Shown: piece after piece, positions 9,854 to 17,988 of the stretch
Layout of the letters: each line of letters opens with the position of its first letter
How positions within the stretch are numbered: the first letter of the stretch is position 1
Assembly (NCBI GenBank): GCA_017467535.1
Contig: JAFUST010000004.1
Location: forward strand, 1 to 42,168
DNA from: Prevotella sp.
GTDB lineage: Bacteria > Bacteroidota > Bacteroidia > Bacteroidales > Bacteroidaceae
Length of the DNA: 42,168 nt
Reading direction: 5' to 3'
Notes under the pieces: model-generated
Told to the model about the DNA's origin: nothing
Database searches by the model: none
The model's input: only the letters and a program-made list of their open reading frames with translations
Position numbers and translations under genes: made by a program

Positions 9854-9896
9854 ATCCTTCAGTGTTGTTTTGTTAATAATCTGTTGTTGACGCGGC

Positions 9897-9928
9897 CAAA
9901 GGTACGAAAAAGGTGTGATATGGGCAAA
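9897..9928 (-). promoter_or_regulatory. Bacteroidetes-type promoter for the OmpA-like lipoprotein
   Basis: On the minus strand, TTTG (9925-9928) is followed after 20 bases by TACCTTTG (9897-9904), matching TTTG-N19/20-TAnnTTTG. Predicted transcription start is near 9890, giving a leader of roughly 37 bases. Confidence 0.75.
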
Positions 9929-10120
9929 TATTAGGTTCGTATTTAGCAGATGTTTGCTTTTTTTCGCAAAAAGAAAAGATGTCCTGATCCTGCTTCTGGC
10001 CCTGCTGAGCGCGTTTCAATGGCACTTTACGCCCGTAGCGATGCTTGTTATCGGGGGAATGTATGGCGAAAACCAGGCGGAAATGGCCTTGAAACTGGGA
10101 GAAAGGAGCCTTCAAACTTC

Positions 10121-10230
10121 CTTGCGCCTCCAGCCAAAAGACCTTGCGGCTCCAGTCAAAAGGTCTTGCGCCTCCAGTCAAAAGGTCTTGCGCCTCCAGT
10201 CAAAAGGTCTTGCGCCTCCAGTCAAAATGA
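10121..10230. repeat. 22-bp tandem repeat, five copies
   Basis: Five head-to-tail 22-bp units starting CTTGCGCCTCCAGTCAAAAG: 10121-10142, 10143-10164, 10165-10186, 10187-10208, 10209-10230. Units 3 and 4 are identical; units 1, 2 and 5 differ at one to three positions. There are no spacers. Short reading frames crossing it in both directions are artefacts of the repeat. Confidence 0.9.
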
Positions 10231-10246
10231 AAAGTTGCTCCGAGCC

Positions 10247-10354
10247 AGAAGCAGGATAGAAGCAGGGTAGAAGCAGGATTGAGAAGCGATCCTGCTACCC
10301 CTAACAAATTGTAAATGAGCGACTTGACTCCGTGAGAAGCAGGATAGCAGGATT
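10247..10354. repeat. 11-bp tandem repeat (x3) with inverted and scattered copies
   Basis: Three 11-bp units AGAAGCAGGAT, AGAAGCAGGGT, AGAAGCAGGAT occupy 10247-10279. An inverted ATCCTGC at 10289-10295 makes a 7-bp-stem hairpin with GCAGGAT at 10273-10279. Two further direct copies (AGAAGCAGGAT, AGCAGGAT) lie at about 10335-10353. The rest of 9929-10393 holds no convincing gene. The hairpin could act as a weak 3' end for the chromate transporter transcript, but no U-tract follows it. Confidence 0.75.
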
Positions 10355-10393
10355 GTCTCCCTGTTTTTCCTATGATAGACGGCCTCTGCCGCG

Positions 10394-10975
10394 CTAATAA
10401 AGGAGGAGCAGGCCGGCAAAGCCAGCCATGAGAATCATCTTGATGGGGTTGACCTTGTAGACCTTAGTGCCAATGAAGGTGGCGATGAAGAGACCAACGC
10501 TGATCCAGAACTGCCAGGGATTCTCCGATGGCGTGGAGAAGTTCTCCTTGTTGCAGAGCAGCAGTGTGGCAGCGGCCAGCAGGCCCACCACGGCAGGGCG
10601 CAGACCGTTGAAGACCGACTGCACCATGGGTGTGTTCATATACTTGATGAAGAGTTTGGCGATGATAATCATCAGGATGAGCGAGGGCAGCACCAGCGCA
10701 AACGTGGCGATGGCCGAGCCAAGCACCGAGGCCGTAGTGCCCAGGCCTGCATTGTGGCAGGCCATATAGCCGCAGTAAGTGGCCGAGTTGATGCCGATGG
10801 GGCCTGGCGTCATCTGACTAATGGCCACGATGTCGGTGAACTGCGCGGTGGTGATCCAGTGGGGCACCACCTTCGTCTGAATAAGCGACAGCATACCATA
10901 GCCGCCCCCGAAGCCAAAGAGCCCAATCAGGAAGAAAGTCCAAAACAGTTCCAGATAAATCAGTACCGCATCCAT
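10394..10975 (-). CDS. Chromate transporter family protein, half-size (second subunit)
   Basis: A 193-residue membrane protein of the CHR family, half-size form (short CHR proteins work in pairs; long ChrA is a fused duplication). Visible family motifs are FGFGGGYGMLSLIQ near residue 21, DIVAISQMTPGPIGINSATY near 47 and GLRPAVVGLLAAA near 123, with about six hydrophobic segments. It lies 19 bases downstream of the other half-size CHR gene on the same strand, so the two likely form the heteromeric pair known for this family. Chromate/sulfate antiport is the family assignment; the real substrate is unknown. Confidence 0.85.
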   Translation of the reverse strand: MDAVLIYLELFWTFFLIGLFGFGGGYGMLSLIQTKVVPHWITTAQFTDIVAISQMTPGPIGINSATYCGYMACHNAGLGTTASVLGSAIATFALVLPSLILMIIIAKLFIKYMNTPMVQSVFNGLRPAVVGLLAAATLLLCNKENFSTPSENPWQFWISVGLFIATFIGTKVYKVNPIKMILMAGFAGLLLLY

Positions 10976-10994
10976 AACGCTTAATTTTTAACTC

Positions 10995-11543
10995 TCACTC
11001 CGTAGGTTTAACATATTTGCCATAGACCCAGCCGCCGACACCTGCTAATATAATAAGGTATATAGGCGAGAAGCCATCGATGAGATAGATGGCCAGCGCA
11101 CCGGCAATGGGAATCCAGCAGGTAGACCACGTGATGTTGGCGCTCTTGGCCAGGTTGAACGTGGGCACGGCGATGAGGGCCACCACGGCAGGGCGAATGC
11201 CACGGAAGATGGCAGCCACGACGGGGTTGTCCTCAAACTGATGGAAGAAGATGGCGATGGCCAGAATGATGAGGAACGAGGGCAGGGCGGTGCCCAGTGC
11301 CGTGGCAATGGCGCCGGGAATCTTCTTCAGTTTGTAGCCGATGAAGATGCTGATGTTGATGGCAAAAACGCCCGGACAACTCTGGGCGATGGCTATCAGG
11401 TCGAGAAACTCCTCTTTCGAGACCCAGCGGTGCTTGTCCACCACTTCAGCCTCGATGATAGGTATCATGGCATATCCACCCCCGAGGGTGAACATACCAA
11501 TCTTGAAGAAGGTCTTGAATGAATCCCAATAAATGTTATTCAC
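10995..11543 (-). CDS. Chromate transporter family protein, half-size (first subunit)
   Basis: A 182-residue CHR-family membrane protein with FTLGGGYAMIPIIEAEVV near residue 18, DLIAIAQSCPGVFAINIS near 46 and GIRPAVVALIAVPTF near 115, the same three motif positions as the following gene. The frame begins with GTG at 11543 (VNNIYWDSFKTFFKIG); the next ATG would cut into the first conserved helix, so I accept the GTG. It starts 10 bases after the purL stop and precedes the second half-gene, so purL and the two transporters probably share a transcript. No metabolic link to purines is evident. Confidence 0.85.
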   Translation of the reverse strand: MNNIYWDSFKTFFKIGMFTLGGGYAMIPIIEAEVVDKHRWVSKEEFLDLIAIAQSCPGVFAINISIFIGYKLKKIPGAIATALGTALPSFLIILAIAIFFHQFEDNPVVAAIFRGIRPAVVALIAVPTFNLAKSANITWSTCWIPIAGALAIYLIDGFSPIYLIILAGVGGWVYGKYVKPTE

Positions 11544-11553
11544 GTTTACCCCT

Positions 11554-14500
11554 TTACTTTTTTACCTTTTCTTCAATCCACTTCCGAGCATTGACAAAGG
11601 CCTCAATCCACGGCGTCACCTCGTCCTGACGGCGGTCGGCGGGATACCAGGCGTTCTGCCAGGGGAAGATGGCGCGCTCCAGATGGGGCATCATGCAGAG
11701 GTGTCGACCGTCGGCCGAGCAGATGCCGGCCACGTTGTAGTCGGAGCCGTTCGGGTTGGCGGGATAGCCGGCGTAGTTGTACTTGGCGATGATATTGTAA
11801 GCACTCTCTGCCTCCGGCAACGAGAACTTGCCCTCGCCGTGAGCCACCCACAGGCCGAGTTTGCTGCCGCTCAGGCTGCCGAACATCACCGAGTTGTTCT
11901 GCGGAATGTTCAGGCTGATGAACTCGCTCTCAAACTTACGAGAGTCGTTGTGCAGCATCTTGGCGCCCTTGGCACCAGTGAGCCCCAGTTCCACCATCAA
12001 CTGGCAGCCGTTGCAGATGCCGAGCGACAGCGTGTCCTGACGGGCATAGAACTTGTCCAGTGCTTCCTTGGCCTTCGGGTTGAAGAGGAAGGCACCGGCC
12101 CAGCCCTTGGCAGAGCCCAGCACGTCGCTGTTGGAGAATCCGCCACAGAAGACAATCAGGTTGATGTCCTCCAAAGTCTCGCGACCACTGATGAGGTCGG
12201 TCATCATCACGTCCTTCACGTCGAAGCCTGCCAGATACATCGAGTAGGCCATCTCACGCTCGCCGTTGGTGCCCTTCTCGCGAATGATGGCGGCCTTGAT
12301 GCCGGTCATCTCGCGGCGGTCGGCACTGATGCCATACTGAGCCAGTTTGCCGGTGAAGCCCTTGGGAAACTTCATCTCCAGCGGCTGCTTCTTGTAGTTC
12401 TCGAAACGCTCACGGGCCTTGCCGTTGAACGACTGCTTGCAGTCGAGCAGGTAACTGGTCTTATACCAGACATCGCGCAGGTGGTCAATGTCGAAGGTCA
12501 GTTCCTGATCATCGGCCTTGACTACGATGCTGCGGCTGTCCTCCACGGGATAGCCTATCTTGGCATAGCCGATGCCCTGATCCTCCATAAACTCCTTGAA
12601 CTCAAACTTATGCTCGTCGCTCACCTCAATCACGACACCCGGATTCTCAGCGAACAGAGCCTTCACGATATCGCCATCCTGGCAGAGGTCATGCAGATTG
12701 ACGTGCAGACCGCCCTTGGTGTTGGCGAAGGTCATCTCCAGCAAGGTCACGATGAGACCACCGGCCGAGATGTCGTGACCAGCCATGATCCAGCCGCGGT
12801 TGATCATTTCCTGAATGGCATTGAAGCCATCGGCAAAATATTCGGGATTCTTCACCGTGGGCACATCGTCGCCGATCTTGCCCAGGCTCTGGGCAAAGGC
12901 CGAACCGCCCAGCCGCTGCTCGTCGAACGAGAGGTCGATATGGTAGAGTGAAGCGCGCTTGTCGTTGACCAGCACGGGGCTCACCACCTTCTTCACGTCA
13001 CTCACCTCGCCACCGGCACTCACGATGACCGTTCCCGGAGAGATAATCTTCTCGCCGTTGGGATACTGCTGCGAAAGCGACAGCGAGTCCTTGCCCGTCG
13101 GCACGTTGATATGCAGGTCGCAGCAGAAGTCGCTCAGCGCCTTGACGGCAGCATAGAGGCGGGCATCCTCACCCTCCTGCGAGCGGCAGGGCCACATCCA
13201 GTTGGCAGAGAGCGACACAGAGTCGAGGCCCTCAGCCAGCGGTGCCCAGACGATATTCGTCAAGGCCTCGGCCACAGAGAGCACACTGCCCTTCTCGGGC
13301 GAGGCCAGACCTGCCTGCGGTGCATGGCCCAGCGCAGTGGCTATGCCCTTCTGTCCGCGGTAGTCCAGTGCCACCACGCCACAGTCGCTCAGCGGCAACT
13401 GTATCTCGCCCTGACACTGCTGGCGGGCTATCTTACCCGTCACCGAGCGGTCCACCTTATTGGTCAGCCAGTCCTTGCAGGCGACGGCCTCCAACTGAAG
13501 CACGCGCTCCAGGTATTCGGTGAACTGTTTGCCGGATATTCCGGTCTTCCCTGATTGTCCGAGATACTCTACCGGGGCATAGTGCCGCTCCACGGTATTG
13601 TCGCGCATGATAGTCTTTGGCGAGTGGCCGAACATCTGGGCCACGTCGAGGTCGAAAGGCTTCACGCCGTCGCCCTGCTTGAACGAGAAGTGGGCGTCGC
13701 CGGTAGTCTCGCCGACCACATACAACGGGGCACGTTCACGCTCGGCGATGCGGCGCACATGTTCGATGTGCTTCTCGTCGATGAGCAGTCCCATGCGCTC
13801 CTGACTCTCGTTGGCAATGATTTCCTTAGAAGAGAGCGTCTGGTCGCCGATGGGCAGTTTGGTCATGTCAATCTCGCCGCCGCACTCCTCCACCAGTTCG
13901 GAGAGACAGTTCAGGTGACCGGCCGAGCCGTGGTCGTGGATAGAGACGACAGGGTTCACATCCTCCTCGCAGAGGGCACGCACCAGATTGTAGGCACGTT
14001 TCTGCATTTCGGGGTTGGCACGCTGCACGGCGTTCAGTTCGATGCCATTGCTGTAGCGGCCGGTATCAACGGAAGACACGGAGCCGCCACCCAGTCCGAT
14101 ACGGTAGTTATCGCCACCGACCACCACGACCTTGTTGCCTTTCTGGGGTTCCTTCTTCAGACAGTCGCGCTTGGTGCCATAGCCCACACCGCCAGCCAGC
14201 ATGATCACTTTATCGTAGGCATATTTCTCTTTGCCCTCCTGGTGCTCGAAGGTCAGCACTGAACCGCAGATGAGCGGCTGGCCGAACTTATTGCCGAAGT
14301 CACTGGCACCATTCGAGGCCTTCGTCAGAATCTGCTGCGGCGTCTGATAGAGCCACTGGCGTACGGGCAGAATGTCCTCCCAATCACGGGCAACGCTCTC
14401 CCCTCCTTCGGAGGGGTTGGGGGAGGCCAGACGGGGGTAGGCCGTCATGTAGACAGCCGTTCCGGCGATGGGCCATGAGCCGACACCACCGCCCATACGG

Positions 14501-15312
14501 TCGCGAATCTCGCCGCCGGTACCTGTGGCTGCGCCGTTGAACGGCTCCACCGTGGTGGGGAAGTTGTGCGTCTCGGCCTTCAGCGAGATGACGCTCTCGA
14601 TGTCTTTCACCTGGAACCAGTCGCTGGTCGACTGATCCTTCGGTGCGAACTGCTCCACCACGGGGCCCTGTGCAAAGGCCACATTATCCTTATAGGCTGA
14701 GAGAATCTTGTTGGGATTCTCCTGGGTGGTCTTCTTGATCATGGCGAAGAGGCTCGACTCCATCTCCTTGCCGTCAATGATGAAGGTGCCGCCGAAGATC
14801 TTGTGACGGCAGTGCTCAGAGTTGATCTGGGCGAAGCCGAAGATCTCCGAGTCGGTCAGCGGACGGCCGTTCTGCTTCTCCAGTCCGTGCAGATACTCTA
14901 TCTCTTCGGGCGAGAGGGCCAGACCCTCCTGCTCGTTGTATTCCTCCAGGTTCTCCACGTGCTTGATGGGCTCCGGCTTGATGTTGATCGTAAAGATGTC
15001 CTGATCCAGGCCCTCATACATGCGCTGCAGCATCGGGTCGTGGTCGGCATCCTTGCTGCTCACGGGGAAGTATTCCTCTATGCGGCTGATGCCGTTCAGG
15101 TTCATATTCTGGGTGATTTCCACGGCGTTGGTCGACCACGGGGTGACCATCTCGCGGCGCGGACCTACAAAAAATCCGCTGAGCGTCTGCTCGTTAAGCA
15201 GCGTGGCGTCGCCGTAGAGCCAGCACAGTTCCTTTACTTCGTCTTGGTTGAGTTGATGGTCCACCTGAGTGGCAATCACGCTCTGTGAGGGAGTCTTGAA
15301 GAAGAGTATCAT
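11554..15312 (-). CDS. purL: Phosphoribosylformylglycinamidine synthase (FGAM synthase), single-chain
   Basis: A 1252-residue cytoplasmic enzyme of de novo purine synthesis: FGAR + glutamine + ATP to FGAM. It is the long form with all domains on one chain. ATP-binding and substrate motifs include LKAETHNFPTTVEPFNGAATGTGGEI and TKASNGASDFGNKFGQP. The C-terminal class I glutaminase domain has nucleophile Cys in LGICNGCQLM and MPHLERAIFPWQN near the end. Length is slightly above family norm, partly because residues ~295-306 (ASPNPSEGGESV) replace the short turn usually seen between YPR and the (R)xWE-x-x-LPVR segment; this insert is encoded by a GC-rich palindrome. A minus-strand promoter (-7 box TACCTTTG, 15350-15357) lies upstream, back to back with the murF-alr promoter. 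Confidence 0.95.
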   Translation of the reverse strand: MILFFKTPSQSVIATQVDHQLNQDEVKELCWLYGDATLLNEQTLSGFFVGPRREMVTPWSTNAVEITQNMNLNGISRIEEYFPVSSKDADHDPMLQRMYEGLDQDIFTINIKPEPIKHVENLEEYNEQEGLALSPEEIEYLHGLEKQNGRPLTDSEIFGFAQINSEHCRHKIFGGTFIIDGKEMESSLFAMIKKTTQENPNKILSAYKDNVAFAQGPVVEQFAPKDQSTSDWFQVKDIESVISLKAETHNFPTTVEPFNGAATGTGGEIRDRMGGGVGSWPIAGTAVYMTAYPRLASPNPSEGGESVARDWEDILPVRQWLYQTPQQILTKASNGASDFGNKFGQPLICGSVLTFEHQEGKEKYAYDKVIMLAGGVGYGTKRDCLKKEPQKGNKVVVVGGDNYRIGLGGGSVSSVDTGRYSNGIELNAVQRANPEMQKRAYNLVRALCEEDVNPVVSIHDHGSAGHLNCLSELVEECGGEIDMTKLPIGDQTLSSKEIIANESQERMGLLIDEKHIEHVRRIAERERAPLYVVGETTGDAHFSFKQGDGVKPFDLDVAQMFGHSPKTIMRDNTVERHYAPVEYLGQSGKTGISGKQFTEYLERVLQLEAVACKDWLTNKVDRSVTGKIARQQCQGEIQLPLSDCGVVALDYRGQKGIATALGHAPQAGLASPEKGSVLSVAEALTNIVWAPLAEGLDSVSLSANWMWPCRSQEGEDARLYAAVKALSDFCCDLHINVPTGKDSLSLSQQYPNGEKIISPGTVIVSAGGEVSDVKKVVSPVLVNDKRASLYHIDLSFDEQRLGGSAFAQSLGKIGDDVPTVKNPEYFADGFNAIQEMINRGWIMAGHDISAGGLIVTLLEMTFANTKGGLHVNLHDLCQDGDIVKALFAENPGVVIEVSDEHKFEFKEFMEDQGIGYAKIGYPVEDSRSIVVKADDQELTFDIDHLRDVWYKTSYLLDCKQSFNGKARERFENYKKQPLEMKFPKGFTGKLAQYGISADRREMTGIKAAIIREKGTNGEREMAYSMYLAGFDVKDVMMTDLISGRETLEDINLIVFCGGFSNSDVLGSAKGWAGAFLFNPKAKEALDKFYARQDTLSLGICNGCQLMVELGLTGAKGAKMLHNDSRKFESEFISLNIPQNNSVMFGSLSGSKLGLWVAHGEGKFSLPEAESAYNIIAKYNYAGYPANPNGSDYNVAGICSADGRHLCMMPHLERAIFPWQNAWYPADRRQDEVTPWIEAFVNARKWIEEKVKK
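14395..14432. repeat. GC-rich palindromic element inserted in frame in purL
   Basis: CCCCTCC-TTC-GGAGGGG forms a perfect 7-bp-stem hairpin (14400-14416), followed by TTGGGGGAGGC. The same GGAGGGG-C/T-TGG-x-GG-x-GG signature ends the element in the glycosyltransferase gene at 41123-41145. In purL it encodes ASPNPSEGGES, which other single-chain PurL proteins as I know them lack. Confidence 0.65.
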
Positions 15313-15349
15313 AATACCTTATTTATAAATATAAGTTTGAATTTGGATG

Positions 15350-15357
15350 CAAAGGTA
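15350..15357 (-). promoter_or_regulatory. Promoter -7 box for purL
   Basis: CAAAGGTA on the plus strand is TACCTTTG on the minus strand, 38 bases upstream of the purL ATG. No good TTTG lies 19-20 bases further back because that position is taken up by the ATTCTTA heptamer array. Confidence 0.55.
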
Positions 15358-15364
15358 CAAAATA

Positions 15365-15392
15365 ATTCTTAATTCTTAATTCTTAATTCATA
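15365..15392. repeat. 7-bp-period repeat between divergent promoters
   Basis: Three exact ATTCTTA units and one ATTCATA lie exactly between the -7 boxes of purL (-) and murF-alr (+), so they occupy the -33 region of both promoters. Confidence 0.75.
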
Positions 15393-15401
15393 ATTATTTT
15401 A

Positions 15402-15409
15402 TAACTTTG
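15402..15409 (+). promoter_or_regulatory. Promoter -7 box for murF-alr
   Basis: TAACTTTG, 28 bases before the preferred ATG at 15437. No clear TTTG at -33; the heptamer repeat lies there. Confidence 0.55.
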
Positions 15410-15436
15410 CATCTTGAAAGCAAAAAAAACAGTACT

Positions 15437-17893
15437 ATGATATATACCATTGAGAAAGTGGCCACCCTCATCGGGGCCCGACGCTACGGCAACGCTGAGG
15501 CTGGCATCGGCTGGCTGCTCACCGACAGCCGCTCACTGTGTTTCCCTGAACAGACCCTGTTCTTCGCCCTGCGCAGCAAACGCAACGACGGACACAAGTA
15601 CATCGACGAACTCTATCGGCGCGGCGTGCGCAACTTCGTGGTGGAGACTCTCCCTGCGGCCCTCGCCCCCGATGCCAACTACCTGAAAGTGCCCTCACCG
15701 CTGGCAGCCCTGCAGCGGCTGGCCGAGCGTCATCGCGACGAGTTCAGCATCCCCGTGGTGGGCATCACGGGCTCCAACGGCAAGACCTGGGTCAAGGAAT
15801 GGCTCTACCAGATTCTGATGCCTTCGATGAAGGTGACCCGTTCGCCCAAGAGTTACAACTCGCAGATTGGTGTGCCTCTCAGCGTATGGCTGCTCAACGA
15901 GCAGACCCGTGTGGCCCTCTTCGAGGCCGGCATCAGCCAGCCCGGCGAGATGCTTGCCCTTCACGACATCATCCAGCCCACCATCGGCGTGCTGACCTCC
16001 ATCGGCTCCGCCCATCAGGAGAACTTCCGCTCGCTGGACGAGAAGTGCATGGAGAAACTGCAACTCTTCCGCGACACCGAGGTCATTGTCTATCCGTCTG
16101 ACGACGATACCGTCAGCCGCTGCATCCGCCGCTCGCAGTATCAGGGCGAGCGCATCGGCTGGAGCCGCTACAGCGAGAAGGCCCCCATGTTCGTCAAGAC
16201 CGAAGGCCGCCATATCTCCTATATATATAAAGGTGTAGAAGGTTCCTACGAGATGCCTTTCTTCGATGAGGCCAGCATAGAGAACTCCATCACCTGTGCC
16301 ACCGTGGCCCTCTATCTGGGCCTGACGCCCGAACAGATTGCCGAGCGCATGGCCCGGCTCGAGCCCATCGCCATGCGACTGGAGGTGAAAGAAGGTCAGC
16401 GCGGACTGACCCTGATCAACGACTCCTACAACAGCGATGTCAACTCGCTCGACATCGCCCTCGACTTCATGAACCGCCGTCCGGAACAGGAGGGCAAGCA
16501 CAAGGTGCTCATCCTGAGCGACATATACCAGAGCGGCGAGACACCGGCCGACCTCTACCGCCAGGTGTCCGACCTGCTACAGAAGCGTGGCATTGACTGC
16601 TTTGTGGGCATCGGTCCGCAGATTGCGTCACAGGCCTCGCTGTTTACCATAGGCCAGAAGTGGTTCTTCCCCGATGTGGAGCAGTTTCTGCAGAGCAGCG
16701 TCTTCCGCAACCTGCACGACGAAGTGGTGCTCCTGAAGGGCGCCCGCCCCTTCGGCTTCGAGCGCATCAGCGAGCAACTGGAGCAGAAGGTGCACGAGAC
16801 CATCCTCGAGGTGGATCTCAACGCCGTGGTGGACAACCTGAATCATTTCCGTTCCTTCCTGCGCCCTGAGACCAAGATGGTCTGCATGATCAAGGCCGAC
16901 GCCTATGGAGCAGGAGCCGTCGAGATAGCCAAGACGCTGCAAGACCACCGCGTGGACTATCTGGCCGTAGCCGTGGCCGACGAGGGCGTCACCCTCCGCA
17001 AGACCGGCATCACGCAGAACATCATTGTGATGAACCCGGAGATGTCGTCCTTCAAGACACTCTTCGACTACGACCTTGAGCCGGAGGTCTACTCCTTCCG
17101 ACTGATGGACGCCCTCATCCGTGCCGCCCGTCATCAGGGCATCACGGGATGGCCCGTACACATCAAACTCGACACGGGCATGCACCGCTTGGGATTCAAC
17201 GCCTCCGAGGGCGACGAGATCGAGCGGCTCATCGAGATGCTGAAGCACCAGTCGGCCATTATCCCGCGCTCGGTGTTCTCCCATTTCGTGGGCTCCGACA
17301 GTGACGACTTCGATGCCTTCTCGCAACTCCAGTTCGAGCGCTTCGACCGGGCGAGTCGGCAGTTGCAGGCGGCCTTCTCGCACAAGATTCTGCGCCACAT
17401 CGACAACTCCGCCGGCATCGAGCACTTCCCCGAACGCCAACTCGACATGTGCCGTCTCGGCATAGGCCTCTACGGCGTTGACCCGCGTACCAACGAGATG
17501 CTGGCCAACGTCTCCACCCTGAAGACCACCATTCTGCAGATACGCGAGGTGAAGGCCGGCGAGAGCGTGGGCTACAGCCGGCGCACCGTGCTCGACCGCG
17601 ACAGCCGCATCGCCGCCATCCCCATCGGTTATGCCGACGGATTGGACCGCCACTTGGGCAACCGCCACGGCTACTGCCTGGTGAACGGCCAGAAGGCCGA
17701 GTACGTGGGCAACATCTGTATGGACGTGGCCCTTGTCGACGTGACTGACGTGACTTGCGACGAGGGCGACAGTGTGGAGATCTTCGGCCCCAATCTGCCC
17801 GTCACGGTGCTCAGCGACATCCTCGATACCATTCCCTACGAGGTGCTCACGGCCGTCTCCAACCGCGTGAAACGCATCTACTTCCAGGATTAG
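15437..17893 (+). CDS. Bifunctional MurF / alanine racemase
   Basis: An 818-residue fusion for peptidoglycan precursor synthesis. Residues 1-~445 are MurF (UDP-MurNAc-tripeptide:D-Ala-D-Ala ligase) with the ATP loop GITGSNGKT (residues 109-117) and NDSYNSDVNSLDIAL. Residues ~452-818 are a PLP-dependent alanine racemase, with the PLP lysine ~486 in MIKADAYGAG, catalytic tyrosine in SVGYSRRTVL, and IPIGYADGLDR plus GNICMDVALVDVT. The fusion couples D-Ala production to D-Ala-D-Ala ligation and is common in Bacteroidetes. A TTG at 15407 is in frame but sits in the promoter -7 box; ATG 15437 matches the usual MurF start (MIYTIEKVATLIG). It stands alone downstream of its promoter. Confidence 0.92.
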   Translation: MIYTIEKVATLIGARRYGNAEAGIGWLLTDSRSLCFPEQTLFFALRSKRNDGHKYIDELYRRGVRNFVVETLPAALAPDANYLKVPSPLAALQRLAERHRDEFSIPVVGITGSNGKTWVKEWLYQILMPSMKVTRSPKSYNSQIGVPLSVWLLNEQTRVALFEAGISQPGEMLALHDIIQPTIGVLTSIGSAHQENFRSLDEKCMEKLQLFRDTEVIVYPSDDDTVSRCIRRSQYQGERIGWSRYSEKAPMFVKTEGRHISYIYKGVEGSYEMPFFDEASIENSITCATVALYLGLTPEQIAERMARLEPIAMRLEVKEGQRGLTLINDSYNSDVNSLDIALDFMNRRPEQEGKHKVLILSDIYQSGETPADLYRQVSDLLQKRGIDCFVGIGPQIASQASLFTIGQKWFFPDVEQFLQSSVFRNLHDEVVLLKGARPFGFERISEQLEQKVHETILEVDLNAVVDNLNHFRSFLRPETKMVCMIKADAYGAGAVEIAKTLQDHRVDYLAVAVADEGVTLRKTGITQNIIVMNPEMSSFKTLFDYDLEPEVYSFRLMDALIRAARHQGITGWPVHIKLDTGMHRLGFNASEGDEIERLIEMLKHQSAIIPRSVFSHFVGSDSDDFDAFSQLQFERFDRASRQLQAAFSHKILRHIDNSAGIEHFPERQLDMCRLGIGLYGVDPRTNEMLANVSTLKTTILQIREVKAGESVGYSRRTVLDRDSRIAAIPIGYADGLDRHLGNRHGYCLVNGQKAEYVGNICMDVALVDVTDVTCDEGDSVEIFGPNLPVTVLSDILDTIPYEVLTAVSNRVKRIYFQD

Positions 17894-17941
17894 CAGATAA
17901 AAGTTTTGGGTAAAACGTATGGATATTTCGAGAAAATTGTG

Positions 17942-17949
17942 TACTTTTG
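17942..17949 (+). promoter_or_regulatory. Promoter -7 box for the uronate operon
   Basis: TACTTTTG, followed by CACCC and a leader of about 35 bases before the EIIC gene. No clear TTTG 19-20 bases upstream, which can be a sign of activator dependence (inference). Confidence 0.55.
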
Positions 17950-17988
17950 CACCCAAACTACGCTTAAAACAAATAAAACAAAGATAAA

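Noticed and set aside
10121-10230. CRISPR array
   Set aside because: The 22-bp units are contiguous with no spacers and there are no cas genes.
9915-10270. Short plus-strand frames across the 22-bp repeats (LRLQSKGLAPPVK-type peptides)
   Set aside because: A 22-bp repeat shifts frame at each unit, so all frames stay open by repetition; no start context or homology.
11533-12951. Plus-strand 472-aa frame opposite purL
   Set aside because: Antisense to conserved purL codons; composition reflects reverse-strand codon bias, with no recognisable motif.
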